Shown piece after piece: positions 33,072-40,915 of a DNA stretch of 64,000 nt. Source of the stretch: Solirubrobacter deserti (GTDB lineage: Bacteria; Actinomycetota; Thermoleophilia; Solirubrobacterales; Solirubrobacteraceae); NCBI RefSeq assembly GCF_003344625.1, contig NZ_QPKJ02000008.1:62001-126000 (forward strand), in the 5' to 3' direction. Made by a program: the position numbers and the translations under genes. How positions within the stretch are numbered: the first letter of the stretch is position 1; the number at the start of each line of letters is the position of its first letter. The notes below the pieces were generated by a model. It was not told the DNA's origin. It was given only the letters and a program-made list of their open reading frames with translations, and did no database searches.

Positions 33072-33115
33072 GCGAGAGGAGTAGCTTCCCGCGCACGTCG
33101 ACCCGGGGGGGTTCA

Positions 33116-35215
33116 ATGAGAGGTAGGGGTATGGTCGCGGCGCTCGGCGTCGCGATGTTGCTGTTCCCGGCTGCGGCGTCCGCACAGGACCCGGAGCAGG
33201 TGACGGGGGTGACGGTCACGCAGGACGTCGGGTTCACCACGCTCAAGTGGAACCCGGTGGCGGGCGCGACCGACTACCAGATCGAACGTGCGCCGGCCGG
33301 CACGCCGGAGGGGACGGCGGGCACCGTCGTCGGCGTCTGGCAGCCGCAGCGCACGATCACGCCCGACAAGCCGGCGTTCGCCGACTCGGGCTACAAGCTC
33401 GGCGACAGCTTCCGCTGGCGCGTGCGCGCCCGCTTCGGCACGGGCACCAGCGCCGTGCTCAAGCCGTACTCGGCGCCGGTCGAGGGCACGACGCTCGGCC
33501 ATCCCGGCCCGGCGGAGCTGCTGACGGCGTGGGAGAAGCGCGACACCGCGACGGACCCGAACATCGCCAACGACTACACGACGACGGCCGAAGAGGAGAC
33601 GTTCACGGCGGCGCTCGACGCCGCCAGCGACCGCTTCCGGCGCGTCGAGCTCACGCGGACGATCCAGAACCGCCCGCTGGACCTGTACATCCTCGGCTAT
33701 CCGAAGCCGCCCGACACCGCGGCGGAGATCTCGGCCCGGCCGACGTTCTGGGTCAACTGCAACGTGCACGGCAACGAGGCCTCCGGCCGTGAGACCTGCT
33801 TCACCATGGCGCGCCAGCTCGCCTTCACCCAGGACCCGGCGATCCTGGACATGCTGAGCAAGATCACGGTGCTGATCATGCCGTCGAGCAACCCGGACGG
33901 CCGCGCGCTCAACCAGCGCGGCAACTCCACCGGGCAGGACCTCAACCGCGACCACGCCCTGATCGAGCAGGCCGAGACCAAGGCGCAGGCGCAGCTGATG
34001 CGCGACTACACGCCCGACGTGTCGGTCGACAACCACGAGGGCGACAGCGAAGACCTGCCGATCCTCACCGCGCGCCACCTGAACGTCTACGAGCCGCTCT
34101 TCGAAGAGGGCAAGTCGCTCGTGAACGAGTGGATGTACGGCGCGGCCGCCCAGTCGGGCTGGTGGATGGGCCCGTACAGCACCGGCGGCGACTCGCACGA
34201 GGGCATCCTGCGCAACACGTCCGCGCTCAAGAACAGCGTCGGCCTGCTGGGCGAGGCGCGCGCCGCGCCGGGCACGACCCGGCCGGCCGAGGGCGGCACC
34301 AACACCCGCGCCAACGAGAACCGCAAGGCGTACGCGCACCTGTGGGAGAACTGGGAGGCGTACCGGTACTTCTACGCCAAGCTCAACCAGATCACCGCGC
34401 TCAACAAGGCGTCGGAGGCGTTCCAGACGCGCCAGACGCTCAACCGCACGGTGCTGCGCGGCTCCTACCCGTGGCCGCTCGTGCCGCACGTGGGCGCGAA
34501 CCCGGACGACCAGCCGGACGTGGACACGCCGCTTGCGGCGCGCATCCTGGACCCGGCGCCCTGCGGCTACTACATGACGCAGGCCGACTACGAGGCGCCG
34601 CGCACGAGCATCAGCCCGACGCCGATCCAGGCCGGCTCGATCGCCTCCCGCCTCGCGATCCACGGCATCAAGGTCGTGCCGTGGGGCCAGGGCGTGCTCG
34701 TCCCGCTCAAGCAGCCGCTGGGCGGCCTGGTCGCGCCGATGCTGGACGCCGCGGGCGTGCTGCCGATGCTGCGCACGGCGGTCCGCTACTACGGCTCCTG
34801 CGAGGGCGGGACGGTGTCCGGCACGGTGCCGGCGACGTTGTCGCTCACGCTCGGCTCGGTCCCGTCACTGGGCGCGTTCCAGCCCGGCGTCGACGCCGAG
34901 TACGTCGCCGCCGCCGACGCCACCGTGACCTCGACGGCCGGCGACGCGATGCTCAGCATCTCCGACAACGGCCCGAGCCCGGGGCATCTGGTCAACGGCG
35001 CGTTCGCGCTCGCGCAGCCGCTCCAGGCCCAGGCCGGCACGGGCGGGTTCTTCCCGCTCCGCGCCTCGCCGCTGAACCTGTACGCCTACAGCGCGCCGGT
35101 GTCCAACGACGTGGTGACCCTCGCCTTCAAGCAGGTCATCGGCCGGACGGACCCGCTGCGCACGGGCACCTACAGCAAGACGCTCACGTTCACGCTGAGC
35201 ACCACCAACCCGTAG
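33116..35215 (+). CDS. Secreted M14 zinc carboxypeptidase-like protein
   Basis: 699 residues from ATG 33116, which begins a signal peptide (MRGRGMVAALGVAMLLFPAA, cleavage near SAQ). A fibronectin-type III domain (about 28-130; TTLKWNPVAGATDYQIERAP) precedes the M14 domain. Zinc ligands are visible: His 218 and Glu 221 in NVHGNEASGRE and His 307 in VDNHEGDSED. PSSNPDGRALN and GQDLNRDH are also typical of the family. After an uncharacterised region comes the C-terminal module ending KTLTFTLSTTNP. It should trim C-terminal residues from proteins or peptidoglycan peptides outside the cell. Confidence 0.87.
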   Translation: MRGRGMVAALGVAMLLFPAAASAQDPEQVTGVTVTQDVGFTTLKWNPVAGATDYQIERAPAGTPEGTAGTVVGVWQPQRTITPDKPAFADSGYKLGDSFRWRVRARFGTGTSAVLKPYSAPVEGTTLGHPGPAELLTAWEKRDTATDPNIANDYTTTAEEETFTAALDAASDRFRRVELTRTIQNRPLDLYILGYPKPPDTAAEISARPTFWVNCNVHGNEASGRETCFTMARQLAFTQDPAILDMLSKITVLIMPSSNPDGRALNQRGNSTGQDLNRDHALIEQAETKAQAQLMRDYTPDVSVDNHEGDSEDLPILTARHLNVYEPLFEEGKSLVNEWMYGAAAQSGWWMGPYSTGGDSHEGILRNTSALKNSVGLLGEARAAPGTTRPAEGGTNTRANENRKAYAHLWENWEAYRYFYAKLNQITALNKASEAFQTRQTLNRTVLRGSYPWPLVPHVGANPDDQPDVDTPLAARILDPAPCGYYMTQADYEAPRTSISPTPIQAGSIASRLAIHGIKVVPWGQGVLVPLKQPLGGLVAPMLDAAGVLPMLRTAVRYYGSCEGGTVSGTVPATLSLTLGSVPSLGAFQPGVDAEYVAAADATVTSTAGDAMLSISDNGPSPGHLVNGAFALAQPLQAQAGTGGFFPLRASPLNLYAYSAPVSNDVVTLAFKQVIGRTDPLRTGTYSKTLTFTLSTTNP
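34798..35215 (+). other. C-terminal module, copy 3 (ends LTFTLSTTNP)
   Basis: Begins near GTVPATLSLTLGSVPSLGAF and ends at the stop with LRTGTYSKTLTFTLSTTNP. It is the closest of the three copies to copy 1 in length, and shares the STAGDA, LAQPLQ and PVSND blocks with copy 2. Confidence 0.65.
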
Positions 35216-35224
35216 AGATCTGAC

Positions 35225-35251
35225 GGGGCGCCGCTGTTGCGGCGGCGCCCC
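35225..35251. terminator. Hairpin after the M14 peptidase gene
   Basis: GGGGCGCCGC (35225-35234) pairs perfectly with GCGGCGCCCC (35242-35251) across a 7-base loop, 9 bases after the stop. Probable terminator without a T-tract, separating the secreted enzymes from the metabolic operon that starts at 35268. Confidence 0.6.
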
Positions 35252-35267
35252 GCACGGGTTTGAGACG

Positions 35268-36554
35268 ATGGCGGTGATGAGGATCACCGGGGTGCACACC
35301 GCCGTCGTCGAGGCGAACTACGACTGGACCTTCGTGCGCATCGATGCCGAGGGTGAAGGGCTGAGCGGGATCGGGGAGTGCTTCGGCGCGCCCGGGCTGA
35401 CGGGGATCATCCGCGATCTCGCCCCGTTGCTGATCGGCGAGGACGCGCGCGACGTGGACCGCCTGTGGGCCAAGCTGCGCTGGGGGTGCTCCGGCGCGGG
35501 CTCGGTCGCGGGCATCGCCTACAACGCGATCTCGGGGATCGAGGCCGCGCTGTGGGACCTGGTCGGCCAGCACTACGGCGTGCCGATCTACCGCCTGCTC
35601 GGCGGCGGCAAGTTCCGTGACACCGTGCGCATGTACGCGGACTGCCACGCGGGTGAGGCGCTGCACTCGATGGACGCGACGATGGTCGAGCGGCCGGCGC
35701 GCTGGGGGCAGGAAGGGCCGGACGCGGTGGCCGTCGGCGCGATCCGCAACCCCGAGCACGGGCGCGCGTACGCCAAGGGCGTCCCGGACGAGGTCTTCAC
35801 CCCGGAGCTGTACGCGGAGCGCGCGCGCCAGGTGGTCGCGGACCTCGGCTTCAGCGCGCTGAAGTTCGACCTGGACGTCCCGACGCCGTACATGCAGGAC
35901 ACGGCCTCCGGGACGCTGTCGCGCGCCGAGGTCAGGTACATGGTCGAGCTGGCCGCGGCGGTGATCGACGCGGTCGGGGACGAGGTGGACGTGGCCTTCG
36001 ACTGTCACTGGCGCTACCAGGTCGCGGACGCGCAGCGGCTGGCGCACGAGCTCGAGCCGCTCGGGCTGATGTGGCTGGAGGACCCGGTGCCGCCGGAGAA
36101 CGTGGCCGCGCTGGCGCGCGTGACCAAGTCGACGTCTACGCGGATCGCCACCGGGGAGAACGGCTACATGCGGCACGGCTTCCGCGAGGCGTTCGAGACC
36201 GGGGCGATGGACATCGCCGCGCCCGATCCCCAGAAGACGGGCGGGCTGCTGGAGACGCGCCGGATCGCCGACTACGCCGACACGCACTACATCTCGATGG
36301 CGCCCCACTGCATCGCCTCGCCGATCGGGACGGTCGCGAACGTGCACGTGTGCGCGGCGATCCCGAACTTCCTGGCCTTGGAGTGGCACGGGATGAGCGT
36401 GCCGTTCTGGAACGACCTGGCCGTCGGGTTCGACGGGCCGGTCATCGATCAGGGGAAGGTGAAGGTGCCGGACAAGCCGGGGCTGGGCGTGAAGCTGAAC
36501 CTGGAGCTGGCGCGCGAGTACGCGCGGCCCGACGAGCCGTTCTTCGACGAATGA
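35268..36554 (+). CDS. Mandelate racemase / enolase-superfamily dehydratase
   Basis: 428 residues. The two-part enolase fold is clear: N-terminal capping domain, then a barrel with three metal ligands at Asp 245 (FDCHW), Glu 271 (WLEDPVPPEN) and Glu 297 (ATGENG), and a C-terminal PHCIASPIGTVANVH. The family contains sugar-acid dehydratases and racemases; the arrangement resembles galactonate/gluconate-type dehydratases. Specificity is not certain. It is the first gene of a five-gene coupled operon and its stop overlaps the next start (ATGA). ATG 35277 is an alternative start. Confidence 0.87.
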   Translation: MAVMRITGVHTAVVEANYDWTFVRIDAEGEGLSGIGECFGAPGLTGIIRDLAPLLIGEDARDVDRLWAKLRWGCSGAGSVAGIAYNAISGIEAALWDLVGQHYGVPIYRLLGGGKFRDTVRMYADCHAGEALHSMDATMVERPARWGQEGPDAVAVGAIRNPEHGRAYAKGVPDEVFTPELYAERARQVVADLGFSALKFDLDVPTPYMQDTASGTLSRAEVRYMVELAAAVIDAVGDEVDVAFDCHWRYQVADAQRLAHELEPLGLMWLEDPVPPENVAALARVTKSTSTRIATGENGYMRHGFREAFETGAMDIAAPDPQKTGGLLETRRIADYADTHYISMAPHCIASPIGTVANVHVCAAIPNFLALEWHGMSVPFWNDLAVGFDGPVIDQGKVKVPDKPGLGVKLNLELAREYARPDEPFFDE

Positions 36555-37498
36555 TCGCCGCTCGTTACTCGCAGACCGGCGGGTCCGACGTGTTGGAGGT
36601 CGGCGAGGTGCCGACGCCGCAGCCCGGGCCGGGCGAGGTCCTGGTGCGGCTGGCGGTCGCCGGCGTGAACCCGACCGACTGGAAGTTCCGCGCGGGCGCG
36701 ACCGGCTCGCTGAACTTCGACTTCCAGGTGCCCGGGCAGGACGGCGCGGGCGTGATCGAGGCTGTCGGTGAGGGCGTCGCCAAGGCGTGGAAGGGCGAGC
36801 GCGTGTGGGTGTACCTGGCCGCCTGGCAGTCCCAGTGGGGGACCGCGGCCGAGTACACGGTCGTGCCGGTCGAGAAGGCCGTGCCGCTCGGGGACGCATC
36901 CTTCGAGCTCGGGGCGTCGCTGGGCGTGCCGGCGCTGACGGCCTACCACTGCCTGTTCTCCGACGGGCCGATCGAGGGGCAGCGCGTGCTGGTGCACGGC
37001 GGCGCGGGCGCCGTGGGGCACGCCGCGATCGAGCTGGCCAGGTGGGGCGGCGCGTCCGAGGTGGTGACGACGGTGTCGTCGCCGGAGAAGGCCGAGCTGG
37101 CGGGCGCCGCGGACGTGATCGTCAACTACCGCCAGGACGGCGCGGCGGAGAAGATCGGCAAGGTCGATCGGATCGTCGAGGTCGCGCTGGGGCCGAACCT
37201 CGCGCTGGACCTCGAGGTGGCGAACCCGTACGCGACGATCATGACCTACGCCGCCGATCAACCCTCGGCCGAGGTGCCGATCCGCGCGGCGATGAGCGCC
37301 AACCTGAGCCTGCGGTTCATGCTGCTCTACACGATTCCGGAACCCGCGCTGCACGACGCGATCGGCGGCGTGTCCAAGGCGGTCGAGGCCGGAGCGTTGA
37401 CGCTGCTGCCGCTGCACCGCTTCCCGCTGGCCGAGACGGGCGCCGCGCACGACGCGGTCGAGAACGGAGCCGTGGGCAAGGTCGTCATCGACACGTGA
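36551..37498 (+). CDS. Quinone-oxidoreductase-like MDR enzyme
   Basis: 315 residues, zinc-free medium-chain dehydrogenase/reductase. N-terminal GroES-like part (PTPQPGPGEVLVRLAVAGVN, then PGQDGAGVIEAVGEGV) and a Rossmann domain with VLVHGGAGAVGHAAIELARW. No structural-zinc Cys cluster is present, so it is of the quinone oxidoreductase (QOR) type rather than an alcohol dehydrogenase. NADPH is expected. Start ATG 36551 overlaps the upstream stop (ATGA), and its stop overlaps the lutA start (GTGA). Confidence 0.87.
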   Translation: MIAARYSQTGGSDVLEVGEVPTPQPGPGEVLVRLAVAGVNPTDWKFRAGATGSLNFDFQVPGQDGAGVIEAVGEGVAKAWKGERVWVYLAAWQSQWGTAAEYTVVPVEKAVPLGDASFELGASLGVPALTAYHCLFSDGPIEGQRVLVHGGAGAVGHAAIELARWGGASEVVTTVSSPEKAELAGAADVIVNYRQDGAAEKIGKVDRIVEVALGPNLALDLEVANPYATIMTYAADQPSAEVPIRAAMSANLSLRFMLLYTIPEPALHDAIGGVSKAVEAGALTLLPLHRFPLAETGAAHDAVENGAVGKVVIDT

Positions 37499-38205
37499 GG
37501 GTCGGCCTCTTCGTCACCTGCCTCGTCGACCTCGTCGCACCCGAGGTCGGCGTGGCGACGGCGCGCGTGCTGGCGCGCGCCGGGCACGAGGTGGTGTTCC
37601 CGGAGGGGCAGACGTGCTGCGGGCAGCCCGCGTTCAACTCGGGCTACCGCGAGGAGGCGGCGACGGTGCTGCGCTCGACGCTGCGGGCGCTGGCGGCGGC
37701 GGACGTGGACGCGTACGTCGCGCCCGCGGGGTCGTGCACGACGATGGTCCGGACTTTCGCCGCCGGGCTGCTCGACGACGACCCGGCGCTGGCGGCCGTG
37801 GCGCCGCGGCTGTACGAGTTGTCCGAGTTCCTGGCCGAGCACGGCGGGGAGCTGCGCGGGCGGGTGCGGCGTTGCTCGGTCGCCTATCACGATTCCTGCC
37901 ACATGCTGCGGGAACTGCGGCTGCGCGGGGAGCCGCGGGCCGCGCTCGCGCGCGTGGACGGCGTGTCCTTGGCGGACTGGGATGAGCAGCGCTGCTGCGG
38001 CTTCGGCGGCACGTTCGCGGTTCGCTCGCCTGAGCTGTCGGTCGCGATGGCCGACGAGAAGCTGCGCACGCTCGGCGGCGCGGACGCGCTGTGCGGAGCC
38101 GATCCGTCGTGCCTGATGCACCTGCGCGGGCGGCTGGAGAAGCTCGGCGTCAAGACGCCGGTGCGGCACCTGGCGGAGATCCTCGAAGAGGGAACGCGCC
38201 CGTGA
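37495..38205 (+). CDS. lutA: L-lactate utilisation protein LutA (Fe-S subunit)
   Basis: 236 residues from GTG 37495 (GTGA overlap with the upstream stop). It has two CCG-type cysteine-rich domains: TCCGQPAFNSGYREEAATVL and QRCCGFGGTFAV, plus PAGSC, HDSCHM and GADPSCLMHL. LutA is the electron-transfer subunit of the LutABC complex that oxidises L-lactate to pyruvate. Length and order match. It is followed by lutB and lutC in coupled frames. Confidence 0.9.
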   Translation: MRVGLFVTCLVDLVAPEVGVATARVLARAGHEVVFPEGQTCCGQPAFNSGYREEAATVLRSTLRALAAADVDAYVAPAGSCTTMVRTFAAGLLDDDPALAAVAPRLYELSEFLAEHGGELRGRVRRCSVAYHDSCHMLRELRLRGEPRAALARVDGVSLADWDEQRCCGFGGTFAVRSPELSVAMADEKLRTLGGADALCGADPSCLMHLRGRLEKLGVKTPVRHLAEILEEGTRP

Positions 38206-39596
38206 CCGACCTGGTGCGCGAAGCCGGCACGCGCGGCGCGCCCGCGTCCTCCCTGCGCGACCGCGAACGGGCCGCGCTCGCGGGCAGCGGGCACCTCCAG
38301 GTCGCGATCCGGCGCTCCACCGACAACATGGACGGGCGCTGGCGGGGTTTGCGCGAGTCGCTGCCCGGCGCCGAGGAGCTGCGCGAGGCCGCGCGCTCGC
38401 TGCGCTCGGCGGCGATCACCCGGCTGCCGGAGCTGCTCGGGCAACTTGCCGACAACGTCGAGGCCGCGGGCGGCCGCGTCTTCTTCGCCGCCGACGCCGA
38501 TGAGGCCACCGGCTACATCACCGAGCTCGCGCAGCGCCGCGGCGCGACGCGCGCGGTGAAGGCCAAGTCGATGGTCACCGAGGAGATCCAGCTCAACGCG
38601 CGGCTGGCCGAGGTCGGCGTGACCGCGGTCGAGACCGACCTCGGCGAGTGGGCTCAGCAGCTCGACGGCGAGCCGCCCGCGCACATCCTCGGGCCCGCGC
38701 TGCACAAGACCCAGGCCGACTGGGTGCGCGTGCTGCGGCCCGAGGGCTACGAGGGCGGCGAGGACCCGGACGCGATGTGCGCGTTCGCCCGCCGCACGCT
38801 CCGCCCGCGCTTCCTCGACGCCGACCTCGGCATCACCGGCGTCAACCTCGCCGTCGCCTCGACCGGCACGCTCGTGATGGTCACCAACGAGGGCAACGGC
38901 CGGCTGACGTCGGGCGCGCCGCCGGTGCACGTGGCGGTGATGGGCATGGAGCGCGTCGTCGCCGACTGGCCGGAGGTGGACCTGCTGCTCGCGCTGCTCG
39001 GCCGCGCCGGCTCGGGCGTGAACTTCCCGACGTACGTGAACTGCCTGACGGGGCCGCGGCGTGAAAGCGAGCTGGACGGGCCCGAGGAGCTGCACCTCGT
39101 GATCGTCGACAACGGCCGCTCCAAGATTCTCGGCAGCCCGAGCCAGGAAGCGCTCAACTGCATCCGCTGCGGCGCCTGCCTGAACGCCTGCCCGGTCTTC
39201 CGCCAGATCGGCGGCCACGCCTACGGCGACGTCTACTCCGGCCCGATCGGCGCCGTGATCGTCCCGCTGCTGAGCGACGGCAACCACGAGCTCTCGCACG
39301 CCTCGTCGCTGTGCGGCGCCTGCTGGGAGGCGTGCCCGGTCAAGATCCCGCTGCACGAGCTGCTGCTCGAGGGCCGTGCCCAGCACGCGGGCTCCGAGCG
39401 CGCGTTGTGGCGCGCGTGGGCTCGCGCCTGGTCGAGCCCGCGCGCGTTCGCGCTCACCGGGGCCCCGGCCGGTCTGCGCCCGCCCCAGGCGCTCGTCCCA
39501 CCCCCGTTCCGCGAGTGGGCGAAGGGCCGCACGCTGCCCCGCCGGGAGGGCTCAACGTTCCGCACTCGCTGGGCCCGCGGCGAGGTGCTCGATTGA
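38202..39596 (+). CDS. lutB: L-lactate utilisation protein LutB (ferredoxin-like subunit)
   Basis: 464 residues from GTG 38202 (GTGA overlap). The N-terminal two-thirds is the LutB/YkgF domain (EIQLNARLAEVGVTAVETDL, GPALHKTQADW, GSGVNFPTYVNCLTGPR). The C-terminal third carries two 4Fe-4S motifs: CIRCGACLNACP and SLCGACWEACP. The membrane-associated LutABC complex passes lactate electrons to the respiratory chain. Length is typical. Confidence 0.92.
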   Translation: MTDLVREAGTRGAPASSLRDRERAALAGSGHLQVAIRRSTDNMDGRWRGLRESLPGAEELREAARSLRSAAITRLPELLGQLADNVEAAGGRVFFAADADEATGYITELAQRRGATRAVKAKSMVTEEIQLNARLAEVGVTAVETDLGEWAQQLDGEPPAHILGPALHKTQADWVRVLRPEGYEGGEDPDAMCAFARRTLRPRFLDADLGITGVNLAVASTGTLVMVTNEGNGRLTSGAPPVHVAVMGMERVVADWPEVDLLLALLGRAGSGVNFPTYVNCLTGPRRESELDGPEELHLVIVDNGRSKILGSPSQEALNCIRCGACLNACPVFRQIGGHAYGDVYSGPIGAVIVPLLSDGNHELSHASSLCGACWEACPVKIPLHELLLEGRAQHAGSERALWRAWARAWSSPRAFALTGAPAGLRPPQALVPPPFREWAKGRTLPRREGSTFRTRWARGEVLD

Positions 39597-40192
39597 ACCG
39601 GAAGGCGTTTCTCGCGCGGCTCGAGGCGCGGCTTGCCGACGCCGCGCCGCCGGCCACGGCGCACCCGCCAGCGCCGGCGCCCGACGCCGTGCCGCGTGTG
39701 CGGTTCCCTCCGGATGAGCGGGCGCTCGAAGTGCGGTTCGGCGAGGCGCTGACCGCGATCCGCGGTCGGCTCGTCCCGCTCGACGAGTTGTTGTCGGCGC
39801 TCGCGCAGGTGCGCACGGCGGTGGTCACGACCGACGCGCTCGCGTTGCCGGACCACATCGAGCGGCTGCCGCTCGACCAGGCTGAGCGCGCGGACGCCGG
39901 CGTCACGCTCGCTCGAGCGGCGTGCGCGGCGACGGGCACGGTCCTGCTCGCGCCCAGTGAGCGCGAGACGCGGCTCGCTTCGCTGCTCCCGCCGCTGCAC
40001 GTCGTGGCGGTGCCGCGCGACGTGCTCGTCGAGACGCCCGGCGACGTCCTGCGCGACCTCCCGCGCTTCTTCCCCGACGGTCTGCCGTCCGCGTTCTCCC
40101 TCGCGTCCGGCCCGAGCAAGTCCGCGGACATCGACGCGGTCGTCACCTACGGCGTCCACGGCCCGCTCGCCGTGCTCGCCGTCATCCTGTAG
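39593..40192 (+). CDS. lutC: L-lactate utilisation protein LutC
   Basis: 199 residues from TTG 39593 (TTGA overlap with the lutB stop). The LUD-domain end is clear: ATGTVLLAPSERETRLASLL, PRDVLVETPGDVLRDLPRFF, then ASGPSKSADIDAVVTYGVHG. The N-terminal third is Ala/Pro-rich and variable. It completes the LutABC set encoded in one operon with an enolase-superfamily enzyme and a QOR-type enzyme. Confidence 0.9.
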   Translation: MNRKAFLARLEARLADAAPPATAHPPAPAPDAVPRVRFPPDERALEVRFGEALTAIRGRLVPLDELLSALAQVRTAVVTTDALALPDHIERLPLDQAERADAGVTLARAACAATGTVLLAPSERETRLASLLPPLHVVAVPRDVLVETPGDVLRDLPRFFPDGLPSAFSLASGPSKSADIDAVVTYGVHGPLAVLAVIL

Positions 40193-40194
40193 GC

Positions 40195-40494
40195 GTGATC
40201 ACGCTCAAGTCGTTCCGAATCGTCGCCCTCGCCGAGGCCACCAGCTTCCTGATCCTGCTCGTGGCGTCCGTCCTCAAGCGCACCTCCGACTTCGAGGCCG
40301 GGGTCACGGTCATGGGTCCCGTGCACGGCGCGCTGTTCGTCGCCTACGTCGCGATGGCCATCTACCTGCGCCCCGATCAGGGGTGGGATACAAAGACCAC
40401 CGCGCTGATCCTGCTCGGCGCGGTGCTGCCGTTCGGCGGCTACGTCGTCGACCGCTGGCTGACCTCGTCGTCGCGCTCGGCTCCGGCGAGCTGA
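40195..40494 (+). CDS. DUF3817 integral membrane protein
   Basis: 99 residues from GTG 40195, 2 bases after lutC. Three membrane segments: RIVALAEATSFLILLVASVL, MGPVHGALFVAYVAMAIYL and TTALILLGAVLPFGGYVVD. The family is common in actinobacteria and of unknown function. It may be the last gene of the lut operon or simply follow it. Confidence 0.82.
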   Translation: MITLKSFRIVALAEATSFLILLVASVLKRTSDFEAGVTVMGPVHGALFVAYVAMAIYLRPDQGWDTKTTALILLGAVLPFGGYVVDRWLTSSSRSAPAS

Positions 40495-40594
40495 GGTCCC
40501 AGGGCTGACACGGGCCGGCGCCGCGCGACCGCGGTATACGTGCGTTCACCAATTGGGGTAGACGTGTGGCTCCCCCCGCGGTTACGGTCGCGCC

Positions 40595-40912
40595 ATGGAG
40601 CACGAGCGCGTGTCGCAGGACGGGCGCACCGGAGTGCGCGCCCGCAAACCCGAGCCGGTCATGCCGGTGCAGCCCGGCTCCCTGGCGTGGGCGTCCGCCG
40701 TCGGCAACGCCGCCGTGGCGCGTCTCGCGCGCCAGGCCGCGCCGGCTGAGCTCGAAGAAGAGGAGGCGCCGGCCGAGGCCGAGGCCTCAGGGCCGGAAGG
40801 CGCCGAAGCTGCATCGGGGCCGGAAAGCGCCGAGGCGAGCACGCCCGAGACGGCCGGTGAAGGCCCCGAAGCCGCCGACCCCGACGCGCTGCCCGAAGAG
40901 CTACCGGAGTAA
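40595..40912 (+). CDS. Short acidic protein sharing the GNAAVARL motif of the toxin
   Basis: 105 residues. The N-terminus is basic; residues about 29-48 (SLAWASAVGNAAVARLARQA) match the LQRSAGNAAVAQL segment of the downstream large protein. The rest is very acidic (Glu/Ala/Pro repeats, PEELPE end) and likely disordered. The motif is frequent near the N-terminus of cargo proteins of contractile injection systems. It ends 3 bases before the toxin start, so it is in the same operon and could be a chaperone, adaptor or second cargo. Function is inferred only. Confidence 0.55.
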   Translation: MEHERVSQDGRTGVRARKPEPVMPVQPGSLAWASAVGNAAVARLARQAAPAELEEEEAPAEAEASGPEGAEAASGPESAEASTPETAGEGPEAADPDALPEELPE

Positions 40913-40915
40913 CCC

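Noticed and set aside
40500..40594. TATACG and CTGACA boxes as a promoter for the toxin operon
   Set aside because: The spacing is about 24 bases, too long for a sigma-70 promoter; no convincing alternative was found.
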